From assembly GCA_030849465.1 (NCBI GenBank), contig JARVLF010000009.1, forward strand, positions 388,907 to 452,906: DNA of 64,000 nucleotides, read 5' to 3'. Below are positions 51,029-60,550 of the stretch, in pieces. The translations under genes and the position numbers were made by a program. The DNA comes from Moesziomyces globuligerus. Taxonomy: Eukaryota; Basidiomycota; Ustilaginomycetes; Ustilaginales; Ustilaginaceae. The first letter of the stretch is position 1; the number at the start of each line of letters is the position of its first letter. The notes under the pieces were generated by a model. It was not told the DNA's origin and ran no database searches. It saw only the letters and a program-made list of their open reading frames with translations.

Positions 51029-53264
51029 TGTGAGGGAGAAGGCAGAAAAGATGAAGGGAACTGAGAGGGAAGGGGGGGGGGGGGGCAGGGGTCGTTATAT
51101 GTAGGAGTGGAGGGTGAGAAGATATGTGATGACGAACGAGGAGCAGGGTTGGACAGGCTCTGACCTTATATTCGTTTGGTGATGACTTGGATGAGGATGT
51201 CGGGATGAATGACTGTCCGTGTCAGTTCAGCAACGAGGACTGCGGGCAAGACTGCCAAAATGTCATCACAGCGTCGAGAGGCTCGGGTCAGTGAAAACGG
51301 AAACGTGGTGTCCTTCCGTGTTCGCCTCAGGCTAAGCGCCGAGCTCCGCCTGGCCCGCCGGCGGTAAAGAGAACGGCACCTTCCAAGTTACCCTCCGAAG
51401 CGCTATGCCAGTATAACAGGACAGGGATATACAGACAACGGGCCAGCTACTTGTTTCGCAGTTCGCTTCATGCAAACAAGGCCAGCGCAGCGATCGACCA
51501 GCATCGAATATAGTTTCAGACTCGGGGAGGTGAAACAGAGTGTAGCGAAAGCGTGAGAAGTAGCAAACCCAGTGAACGCCGCTTTTGGGCAGAACGATCG
51601 CAACAACATGTCATGCATGAGGCATCAGGATTCAGTGATCACGACGCGAAGAAGCCCCTGGGCAGCTCCGCCGGTCTTTCGGGAAAGTCAATGTGTCGAT
51701 CTGAAAGATGGTTTGCTAGTGTGCGACTACGATTCCCTCTGCATCTTTTTCGCCCCATCTGATTCCGAGGAAAGACAAGGGATGTTGATCGCCGCATGTG
51801 CAGATCATCCCTCAAGGCTGCACACGTGCCCCGCGGATGCCCACCCAACCTGGCAGACCCAGGGGGCGGCTCGGGCTGGTGAGCCTATCTTGAAGCTGGA
51901 TCCGGTCGCAAGCAGATGCAGCAAGCAGGCATTGCGCAAGCAGCCAGAGGGGTCTTGACGATGAGAGCAGTGCACGCGCAAGCTAGATGGCTACATGATC
52001 GCCACGCCCTTCCCCATGAGCGCCGAGTGAGGCGACGCGGCGTGGGACGAATCGCCATGAGTCGTCACGCGCCTGGGCGAAGCGGCGTCATGGTGGCAAG
52101 GGCAGCAGCATGGCATGGCTGTATGCGGCCCGTTCGCTCCAGAGTCGATACGCTCGAGCCTGTGCAGTTGACAGCGCATTCGGGTGCGGGGAGTCAGTCA
52201 GCAGTGTGAAGGCTCGGCTGCGTAGGTTTGAGCGAAAGTGGACAGGCGTGCTGCATCTCTTTTGCCGCGGAAATGAGCGCGCGCATAAGAGCGAGCTGTG
52301 CCATACGCAACATCTTTCCGCTGCCAAGATCGGGTGTGTGCTTAGCGTCTACGCTGCGATGAGGCGCTCCGTGGCCGATTGAAGGAAAAATGCGGAATTT
52401 CGGCCAGAATAGCCAGCGCGCTCGCGTGGCGAACGCTCGCCACAGGCGAGCACAGTGACGTGTGGCTCACGCGATGCTTCGCTCGCGCTGCCAGCGGACT
52501 GCGAAAAGAAAAAGAAGGGAAAATCGCCGACTCAGCAGTGACAGAGTGAGGCTGCGCCCGCCGTGTTGGACGTGCAATCAACGCGCCCACGCGCACGCGC
52601 CTGCGCCTCCGCCAAGACTGCGTTCGCCTCATCTGACATCTCGTTCTCCCCACCCGCACAACCGTTCCCATGAACCAAATCCTCGTCTACCCCACCGTGC
52701 CAGTCGCCGCCGCACTTCCTGATTCGAACCAGACGCGACCTCATGGGATCCTCCATGCGTCCAGATGGCTGGCGTTGTGAGCGGCTTGACCGCTTCTCGC
52801 TGCCATTCCCACGCCTGCGGTGGATCGCAGCTCAGCCACAGCCAGCTTAGAGCAAGAACGTGCATGTGCGCCGGAGTACTCTTCATTCGCGCGGGCCCTA
52901 CCGGGCAGCCCGAAACCGCAATTCGTCCAAGACGTCCAACACGGATTGTTCCTCTTGCCGCCCCTATATGGGCCGGAAGACATCAGCACTCCGATCGATA
53001 CGTGCGAGACGTTCGTCATCGACACTGCAATTGGCCGAGACCAGCAACCCTCCACAATGCGGCTGCTGCCGGACTGAACCTTGAGCCGGCATCCTCAGCG
53101 GATGCTTGTGCCGGCGTCCATGCAACCTATGCTGCTACAGCGGCTGAGACCAACACGCCACGCGTGGCTCGCTCAGCGATCCTCCTTACCTCTGGCGAGC
53201 CGGAAAGCTTGTCCAAACGATCCCGTCCGCATTCCCGATTTGGTGCAAAACTCTTTTGCTAATC
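51029..53264. other. Long divergent intergenic region between the sugar dehydrogenase and the GT2 gene
   Basis: Holds the dehydrogenase promoter (ATATAA on the minus strand at 51095-51100, ~70 bp from its ATG), a 14-G run at 51072-51085, and a tRNA-like sequence at 52710-52786. Frames are short and featureless. No other gene recognised in over 2 kb, which is large for this gene-dense window and suggests complex regulation or lost genes. Confidence 0.4.
52710..52786 (-). pseudogene. tRNA-like sequence, degenerate
   Basis: On the minus strand GCCGCTC at the 5' end can pair (with one mismatch) with GTGCGGC at the 3' end. Between them are GCATGG...CCATGAGGTCGCG and a T-loop-like GGTTCGAATC, reminiscent of elongator tRNA-Met-like genes. 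The putative anticodon loop lacks U33 and the T-stem has a mismatch, so it is at best a relic. Confidence 0.25.
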
Positions 53265-53519
53265 ATGCCGCTCGTTCGCCGGCTTTGTCAACTCTCAAAG
53301 TTTTTGCTCCCATCCTTCTTGACCGCTCTGGTCGTCATCTTCCTTCTTGCCCTCCACCAGCTTCTCGTCCATATACCCGGCCATCGCTACCTCGAATCCA
53401 CACAGGTACAAGTATCACATCACCTCGAACGCGAAACCTCACTCCGGACACAACGACAAGCTAGTAGACTCGAGCGCTTAACAAGGGCCGCATCACGCTC
53501 AAAAGCCATCAAGACATGA
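53265..53519 (+). CDS. Upstream ORF overlapping the GT2 start codon (84 residues)
   Basis: ATG at 53265 to TGA at 53517-53519; the TGA overlaps the GT2 ATG (53516) as ATGA. It encodes a basic N-terminus, a strongly hydrophobic segment (FLLPSFLTALVVIFLLALHQ) and a charged tail. It may be a regulatory uORF working by termination-reinitiation, or a separate tiny membrane protein. It could also be chance, if transcription starts downstream of 53265. Confidence 0.3.
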   Translation: MPLVRRLCQLSKFLLPSFLTALVVIFLLALHQLLVHIPGHRYLESTQVQVSHHLERETSLRTQRQASRLERLTRAASRSKAIKT

Positions 53520-56146
53520 CGGACAGGCGCGACGGCGACAAGCAGGCGGAGCAGCCTCCGCAGGAGGCCGCGGCGGCTCCCGGCCCATCCTCGCCCTCGG
53601 CGTCTTCATCACGGACACCCTTCGAGTTCGCTCCCGTACCGGCAAGATTCAGGCGCCATCTCCAGGTGTCTGTGCCACCAGCGCCTCCCGCAAGAAGGCA
53701 GTCCCTGGCTGCGAGCAGGCGAAGCTCCCTCGCGGGGTCGGCCTCCAGCGATGACGAGGAGGACGATGACTTCGACGATGCAAGACTCGACAGGCCTCGC
53801 TACTTGAGAGGCCATCATTCAGGCCACTCTATGCAGCCAGCCGGAACGGTGCCACCCACGCCGACGACTCCGATGACCCCAATGACTCCCTTGACGCCGA
53901 TCACACCCGGGCTTCACCGGCCGGGCTCTGCGTACTATGGCGATCGCAGAAAATCTGCGTTGGCTGGTCAACTTCTCACGGTCAGCCAAGATCAAGAAGG
54001 ACGAGTTTCTACAACCGCTGCACAGACCGAAGCAGCTGGCACAGAGACCCAAGCGGAGCCGGCGACCGCTCCACAGGGCGAACTAGAATCAGATGACCGG
54101 GATCCTTCGCCAGAGATGCGCCTTGAACGACCATCAACAGATTCGAGCTCCAGAACGTCCATACCTGAAAGCCTTTCGAGCGACTCGGAGCAGATACATA
54201 GCCGCCCGCAGTCTATACACGCCGAGCCTCCAACAGAGGTTCTGTACACTCGACAGCGTTCTCGCCCCGCCGAAACTTCAGGGCCCTCACAAGTGGTAGA
54301 GCGAGATCCGTTCACGGATTCAAACGAGGCTTCGGGCGAGCGAGCGATCGAATCCAATCCCTTCGCCTCTCCGGAGGACCCTCCCGCCTCCAAAGAGGCC
54401 AACGAGCATCGTGAAGCGGAGAAGATCGGCATGGCTGCTCAAGACGGTCAGATGTCGTTTGACCAAGACAAGTTCCCAGACTACGCTCCTCTAGTCCAAT
54501 CGCGAGTCACAGCCGGTCGTTGGGGCTTGATGATGTCGATCGGAGCACTCAACTTGGGACTGGTCATCCTCTTCCTCTTCCTCGCACCTGCCGGCGCATC
54601 TCTGGTGGTCATGGTTGCGCTCAAGTCTCGCGACATTCTCTCGGTACTGTGGCAGAGTCTCCTCTTTCTGCTAGGACTCATCGCGAAGCCTTTCCGCAAG
54701 AGGAAAGCCGTCGTCGTCCATCCGCCTCGAAAGATCGTCAGCCTTGTTCCTGTCTACAAGGAGTCTACGCAGGACGTCCTCGATACTGTCGATTCCATCA
54801 TCCAGGACAATCCGGTCCGTCCCCAGGACTTCAACATCATCGCCATCATGGCCGACGGCTTTGATGTCGAAGACGACGTCATTGTCCAAGAGACCATCTG
54901 TCGAGTCGACGACTCGCCGTACTTTTCGTGGAAGATCCGCGAATCCGCATTCCGACTCCAATTTGGATACCGCTTGGGCCATCCTATCATGATTGTTCGA
55001 AAGGTCAAGAATGCGGGCAAGAAGGATTCGCTCATCTTTGCATTTGACCTGTTCAACAGCGACAACGAGGCAACAGGACACTGCAATTCAGAGGCGCGAG
55101 CGATGGTGCTCGACCACATCCGTCGACTGTACGATCAGCCCGACCTCGAGTACTTCGACTTTGTCTTTTGCACCGACGCCGACACCAAGATCCTCGCCGG
55201 CTCGGTCAACGTGCTGGCGGATCGACTCATGGACGAGGGCGAGAAGACGGTCGGAGCTTGCGGGATCGTCGAGGCCGACTTCCACAAGCCTGGACGTAGT
55301 CTTCGTACATGTGGGCTTTGGTACTTTTGGGATCACTTTCAGGGATTCCAGTACACGTACGGACAGTGGATCAGGCGTCGCTCTGAATCGTCGTGGGGAC
55401 GCGTCACCTGCATGCCCGGAGCCATCACCATGCTGCGCACCGGAGCCATCTTGGGTCAAGCTTCGGCCGAATACCGAAAGCATGTCCAGAACGGCAATCT
55501 GATCAACCGACAGGTGCAGTACCAGGGAACCGACCGCCGATTATGCTGGTCCATCATCTCTCGCGACAAGTCGGTCCGCACCGTTCTCGAGACGCGCGCC
55601 GCCTGCTTCACCATCCCGCCGCAGTCGCTCAGCCACTACCTCAGCCAGCGCCGTCGATGGGGATCCAACGCCTACTTCAATGCCTTTGTCACCCTCACTC
55701 AGCAAAACCAGCATCTCGTCACGCGCATCTGGATGTCGCTGGAGCTCACACGCTCCACGCTCGTCTTCTTCCGCATGTACAACTTTGGTCATTTCGTCTT
55801 CAACCTCGTCACCAAGTTCAGTCTCATCGGCGTCGCACCGCTGCTGGCAATCACGCTGCTGCCGCAGATCTGGTTCTTGCTGTTCGTGGTGATTCCCACC
55901 CCGCGCTACAGGCCCCTTTTGCACCACCTCCTGTACGGAGCCGTGCTCAATCGCCTCTGCAGTATCGTCCTTACGCCAACCGTATACGCCAACGTGCTGC
56001 TCGGATTCGGAGATTTCAGATGGGGCAAGTCGCACACGGGCGCCAATGCCGCCAACAAATCTCCTGAAGACGCAGCCGCCGACGCGATGGAGCGCGGTGA
56101 ATCCCGGCCGATGACACCACCAAAAGAGCAGACCGAGGTCGTTTGA
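53516..56146 (+). CDS. Chitin-synthase-like GT2 polysaccharide synthase
   Basis: This 876-residue multi-pass membrane glycosyltransferase belongs to the chitin/hyaluronan synthase group. Residues 1-325 are disordered (Ser/Pro-rich, TPTTPMTPMTPLTPITP at ~117-133). Membrane segments: ~337-370 and ~376-393, then a C-terminal cluster from ~750. The catalytic domain starts KIVSLVPVYKEST, with the DxD motif in FCTDADTKI (~553-555) and SQRRRWGSN (~710-716). The acceptor motif QxxEY reads QGFQY (~609-613), and the EDR motif reads GTDRR (~671): the catalytic Asp is kept but both Glu positions differ from true chitin synthases. The product is therefore uncertain: chitin, hyaluronan-like or another beta-linked polymer. 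The neighbouring UDP-HexNAc-type dehydrogenase points to a uronic-acid-containing chain (inference). Confidence 0.85.
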   Translation: MTDRRDGDKQAEQPPQEAAAAPGPSSPSASSSRTPFEFAPVPARFRRHLQVSVPPAPPARRQSLAASRRSSLAGSASSDDEEDDDFDDARLDRPRYLRGHHSGHSMQPAGTVPPTPTTPMTPMTPLTPITPGLHRPGSAYYGDRRKSALAGQLLTVSQDQEGRVSTTAAQTEAAGTETQAEPATAPQGELESDDRDPSPEMRLERPSTDSSSRTSIPESLSSDSEQIHSRPQSIHAEPPTEVLYTRQRSRPAETSGPSQVVERDPFTDSNEASGERAIESNPFASPEDPPASKEANEHREAEKIGMAAQDGQMSFDQDKFPDYAPLVQSRVTAGRWGLMMSIGALNLGLVILFLFLAPAGASLVVMVALKSRDILSVLWQSLLFLLGLIAKPFRKRKAVVVHPPRKIVSLVPVYKESTQDVLDTVDSIIQDNPVRPQDFNIIAIMADGFDVEDDVIVQETICRVDDSPYFSWKIRESAFRLQFGYRLGHPIMIVRKVKNAGKKDSLIFAFDLFNSDNEATGHCNSEARAMVLDHIRRLYDQPDLEYFDFVFCTDADTKILAGSVNVLADRLMDEGEKTVGACGIVEADFHKPGRSLRTCGLWYFWDHFQGFQYTYGQWIRRRSESSWGRVTCMPGAITMLRTGAILGQASAEYRKHVQNGNLINRQVQYQGTDRRLCWSIISRDKSVRTVLETRAACFTIPPQSLSHYLSQRRRWGSNAYFNAFVTLTQQNQHLVTRIWMSLELTRSTLVFFRMYNFGHFVFNLVTKFSLIGVAPLLAITLLPQIWFLLFVVIPTPRYRPLLHHLLYGAVLNRLCSIVLTPTVYANVLLGFGDFRWGKSHTGANAANKSPEDAAADAMERGESRPMTPPKEQTEVV

Positions 56147-57331
56147 ATCTTCCCGAAGCACAAACGCGCTTCCTACGCGCAGGCTTCACTGCATCATGGT
56201 CGATCGCGTGAAGAACAATTTAGCACTGTGTAGCCTATTGCAACGAAAGACACAAGATGCGGGCAAACAGCTCGAAGGAACTGAAGAAGGCAATTTCGTC
56301 AGAGACAGCAACCGTGCGCTTGCGCCTGGACAGCTGAATGATGATGAAAAGCCTGGTTGAGACGTGCATGTCTGGCAATTTGAGACAACGCAAGGGTCTC
56401 GTTTCGCTTGCCTTGGTCGCTGGATGGGAACATCAGCAACCTCGCGGTAGCAAGAGTGACACCAAATCGTTGCGCTTTTACGCACCTTCTGGCGCATCCC
56501 CGTACTAGCAGCTTGCTCCAAACTCAGCTGCATGGAACCTTGCAAGTGAGATGGTCTTTTGTGTTGGACCGGTCGGTGCTTACCGGCCCGGTCGTCCGAC
56601 TCCTGTACCTGCATACCCCGCGTGTGGGGTGCAGGTATCCGCATATGGTGCGCCCTGTGCGTACCTCCATCATCTCAGCCCACATGCGCGCCCGCATTGG
56701 GCTTTGTGCGCCTGCAGCAGGTCTGTGCGCCCGCACAGTAGCCCCTAAAGCACACGCTGGTCGTGCGACTCACTCACTCACTTAGACGCTTGCACGCTTG
56801 TTCGTAGGTAGCCTCAAAACCATCATATCTTTCCCTCAATACACTCGTTCACTGTGCTTAGCACCATCGCATTACGACTGTTCCATTGCGTGTCGATCAC
56901 TGTGCCAGCGTCCTACCCGTCCGTACAAGCACAACCACCGACATTTTGTTCAAAACTGTTGCTGGGTTCCCAGCTTGACCGCGCTGGCAAACTGCCTCTG
57001 CGTTGAGCTTCCAAAGTGCGCTTGTGAGGAAAGTAGAAAGGTTGAATTTCCAGGTATTAGCGCTGCGCTGTTACCAACGCGAGGGCCTGCGCTGCCTAGG
57101 CGATGCGAAGGGGGGTCTCATGGCCAAATTTGGTTGAGATTGGTTGTATTCCTGATCTCACCGTTCAGCGTGATTGGAGACTGTGCTACGTAATTCTAGT
57201 ATGACGTAACTTTGCATGTATACACAACTTGTGTGTACAACGTAACTTGCAGCTGCTGTACGTAACTTTGCGATGATGGTAGCGCTACTTACTGCGGTAA
57301 GGTACATAACCCTAAACACACTTGCACACAA
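56147..57331. other. Intergenic region between the GT2 gene and transposon remnants
   Basis: No gene recognised. Around 57190-57275 the motif 'cgtaact' recurs about three times in AT-rich sequence, possibly the end region of the adjacent transposon. It marks the transition from genic DNA to repeat-rich DNA. Confidence 0.4.
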
Positions 57332-58146
57332 TCAGGCACAAGCACTACCATCACATTTCTTGCAATATCTGTGTCTCCTCAGCGTCTGTGTTGCTCTCGT
57401 GTGTGTGTGTGCCTGCAATCCCTTGTGAAACTGAGACATTTGCGCCATCAACTCTGGGTCTGGAAGAAGACCATGCTCCCTGAGTGCTGCAGTTGCATTG
57501 TGATGAGCCGCAAGATGATGGCCTGCTTGCGCAACCTGAGCCTGCCATTTGCATTCCCAAATCCACCCTTTGCATGATTCTGGCGTGATCTGATTGAGCT
57601 GTGCCTGAATGACACCATCTAAGTCTGTGTGATCACGCAGCTCCTGGTGTCCATCAGCAGGCTTGATGGCGGCAAAGACCTTTTCCATTGGATTGAACCA
57701 TGGTGTGTATGGTGGCAGGAACTCTATACAATGGCCCTTGTGGCGTACAGCCTGATCAACAATGTCGCAATGATGGGAGCGCGCATTATCCATCACCAAA
57801 ACCCGCTCCTGCCTGCAGATCTGCGGAAACAAGTGTTCCTGCAGGAAGATTGTCAGGTACTCACCATTCCAGCCACCAAGTATGGTGTCGCTCACCATGA
57901 TGCCTTCTGACAACATTGCTACCATAAGCAACATGTTGCAACCACAATCAGCTGGTCGCCAACACTGGTATGCTTGCTGGCCAGTGGGAGCTCACTCTAG
58001 GTTGCAGTGGATATGGAGGTTGAACCTAGCTTTGTCAAAGTAGATGGCATTATCCCACGAGGCATTAACCTCAAAGTTCATAACCCATGCCATTTGCCGC
58101 TGTACAAGATTGTTGCTTTGATGCTGATTGTGTTGTACCTGCATAT
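57332..58146 (-). pseudogene. Broken Tc1/mariner-type (DDE) transposase
   Basis: A 200-codon frame (57332-57934) carries the second and third catalytic blocks of a DDE endonuclease: RVLVMDNARSHHCDIV and FLPPYTPWFNPMEKVFAAIK. The segment with the first catalytic Asp, NAIYFDKARFNLHIH, lies upstream in another frame (about 57992-58120), so at least one frameshift and stops separate them. The N-terminal helix-turn-helix part is absent; the LTR retroelement begins where it should be (~58147), suggesting the retroelement inserted into or next to this transposon. Inactive. Confidence 0.75.
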
Positions 58147-58936
58147 TGTTACGGGCCTGGATTGGACCCTGATCGATGCAGGCACGCGTGGAGAGCGCAG
58201 GCCAAAATTCGACGCGCGAGCTACGAACGCGCCAAGTCGCGGTCCGGCGAGTGGAGGCCACTCGACGAATGCCGTAAATAATTCGCCGAGTGAGGCCCAC
58301 TCGACGGACGGCCTGCGGCGACCCCGGAAAACAACGAGCGGGTTATACGATGGACGGACCCGGCTCGGAGACGAAGGGGAGGAGGAGAGGGGTGCTTGTT
58401 GCCCAGGGACAACAAGCATAACGTGCAAGGGGGGACGTCATGCACAAGAGGGGGCCGAGCTCGAGGAGGTGGGCGAAACCTCACTGCATCAATGAGATGC
58501 TGGCTGGGCCGTTTGAGACGGCGCCTTGCCACACGCTGGCCCTCCTGGTGAGGGCCAGTACTTAAAGCTTCAGCTCATCGAGTGTGATGGGGCTGCGCCC
58601 CATCCACTCTACTTTACTTTACATCACTCAGTCGTTATCATTCGTCAGTATCACTGTCTTTCAGTCCATTCGTCTCACAGTAGCAATCGCAGGGCGTTGC
58701 TACTACTTGCGTGTGTGTTGTATCACCGCTTCAGACGTCGTCGACACCTTCATCGACGCTACGGCACCTACACCGTAGGCAGTACCTCCACTGCGGCCCT
58801 GGAACCTCAACCAGTGCCTCGACAACTGTCTGAGCATTACGAGCACTCGTGCAAAGACAGATGTCCTTCCCACGACGCCCAAAGGCGTCTGCAGCAATCG
58901 AGTCGTGCCGCGCTACCTCTGAACGGGGTGCTCACA
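58147..58936 (+). repeat. Putative 5' LTR and leader of the retrotransposon
   Basis: Begins TGTTACGGG and may end at CTCACA (58936), followed by a possible primer-binding start (tgg). A TATA-like ctta-aag (58561) and a perfect 8-bp hairpin (58586-58604, GATGGGGC/GCCCCATC) lie inside. Without the 3' LTR the right boundary is a guess. Confidence 0.35.
58586..58604 (+). other. Perfect 8-bp hairpin in the retroelement leader
   Basis: GATGGGGC-TGC-GCCCCATC, ~25 bp downstream of the TATA-like element; it would lie near the 5' end of the retroelement RNA. Confidence 0.6.
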
Positions 58937-59122
58937 GTGGTCAGCCGATATCCGTTGAGTCGCGCCGACTCGCCGAATAACTCAGGCGATTCGTCGAGTC
59001 CACGCCACTCGCCGAACGAGTCGAATAATTCGCCGAGTCAACGTCACTCGCCGAATAAGGATTTCGGGCACGCGACCCCTGACATTAGAGTGGATCGTTC
59101 AAGCAGCTCCCCACGACTCACC

Positions 59123-60550
59123 ATGGCGGACGAGACCCTCGTCAAGAAGCTGGACGAGCTCATCAGCCTGGTCAAGGCCCAGCTCGAGCTTACCACCCGG
59201 GTAAATCAAGATGCCATGACGGCCCGAGCCCGCCAGCACCTTGCCGAGCGTCTCTCGCAGGTTCCCGAGGAGCAGGCCGACGAATCCTCGTTCGCCGACC
59301 CGCCCACCCCTACGCCTGCGGCTCGTCCTCGCCGATCGGTGTCCTTCGCTGACGATGGCGAACGCACCTACACCGACCGCGAGACGTACTCGACTCCGAC
59401 TGGCAGTCGCTACACGAAGCCAAGGACGGAGGCCGCCTCAGGCGAGGAGGGGTACGATACCATCTCGCTCGAGGATCTTCCGCATAGCCAGCAGAAGTCC
59501 CTCTCAACGCCTTTCCCCAAATTCAACCCCCGTGACGTCGAGCTGTTCGTGATCAAGGCCGAGGCTTGGTTCAAATTCAACCGAGTCTACGACCACGAGA
59601 CGATGATCAACTACACGGGCACCCAGCTGGACGGCAGCGCTCGCGAGTGGTGGACCTCCAAGATCCGGGTTGATCGGCCCCGCCAGGGCAAGCTGTTCCA
59701 TGACTGGCACTTCTTCACGAAGCGCCTCTCAGAACAGTACAACCCGCGTAACGTCAGAATGGAGGCCTACAACAAGCTGTTGGCCCTCCGCCTTACTAGC
59801 GACACCCCGGGCGCGGCCACTCGCCACGTCGAGCGGTTCCGCGACCTCGAAAGTCAGGTCAACCTCGAGGACACCGAGCTACTCATCGACTTGTTCCGAG
59901 GCAGTCTGACTCGCAGCCTGCAGGAGAAGTTCGAGCGCAACCCACCCAGCGACCGTTGGGGGTGGTATCGCGAGGTCGAAGAGATTGACAGGCAGAGGAT
60001 GTCTCTGCAGCAGTCTTCTTCCCGTCACCCGAGCCTACCGGCCCCGCGCGGGGGCATAGCAGCAAGCCAGCGCCCTGTAGGGCCCGCCGCGGTCAGCCCA
60101 GCCCGCCAGCCTGCCCCTCCGGCGCCTGGCACGCCGTACCGGCCCGGCAACAGGCCGCTGCCGCCGCACTTGGCGCAGAACCTTAGGCCACGCGCCCCGG
60201 CCGGTAGCGCAGGACCCACAACGTTTGGCAGCACGGTTTGCCACCTGTGCCAAGGCACAGGCCACTGGGCACGAGACTGCCCAAGCAGGAAGGCACCGCC
60301 GGCAACCCCGAGGCCGGCTGGCCCAAGGGTCGCAGTGGCACTCGAGGACCCGCAACAAGGCGACCAGCCTCCAGAGGAAGCCGTGGAGGCGGAGCAGGCT
60401 GACGATGGTGAGGACTACGGGTACGACTCGGTCGATCAAGAGCCCCTGGACCTCACCCAGTTCGAAAGCCCTGCTGCGGCCGCCAACCACGCAGCTCCTC
60501 AGGACGACAACGATGACGCCCAGGAAAACTGCTATGGGGCGATGCACTAA
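59123..60550 (+). CDS. Retrotransposon Gag protein
   Basis: 475 residues starting at MADETLVKKLDELISLVK, though the frame is open upstream to 58526 through the palindrome-rich leader. The retrotrans_gag domain spans FPKFNPRDVELFVIKAEAWF to WYREVEEIDRQRM (capsid-like helical fold). A Pro-rich linker leads to one CCHC zinc knuckle, CHLCQGTGHWARDC, for RNA packaging. The acidic C-terminus ends at TAA (60548-60550), which overlaps the pol ATG. Confidence 0.85.
   Translation: MADETLVKKLDELISLVKAQLELTTRVNQDAMTARARQHLAERLSQVPEEQADESSFADPPTPTPAARPRRSVSFADDGERTYTDRETYSTPTGSRYTKPRTEAASGEEGYDTISLEDLPHSQQKSLSTPFPKFNPRDVELFVIKAEAWFKFNRVYDHETMINYTGTQLDGSAREWWTSKIRVDRPRQGKLFHDWHFFTKRLSEQYNPRNVRMEAYNKLLALRLTSDTPGAATRHVERFRDLESQVNLEDTELLIDLFRGSLTRSLQEKFERNPPSDRWGWYREVEEIDRQRMSLQQSSSRHPSLPAPRGGIAASQRPVGPAAVSPARQPAPPAPGTPYRPGNRPLPPHLAQNLRPRAPAGSAGPTTFGSTVCHLCQGTGHWARDCPSRKAPPATPRPAGPRVAVALEDPQQGDQPPEEAVEAEQADDGEDYGYDSVDQEPLDLTQFESPAAAANHAAPQDDNDDAQENCYGAMH

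Noticed and set aside
57305..57318. Single CCCTAAA word as a telomere relic
   Set aside because: One copy is expected by chance; no array.
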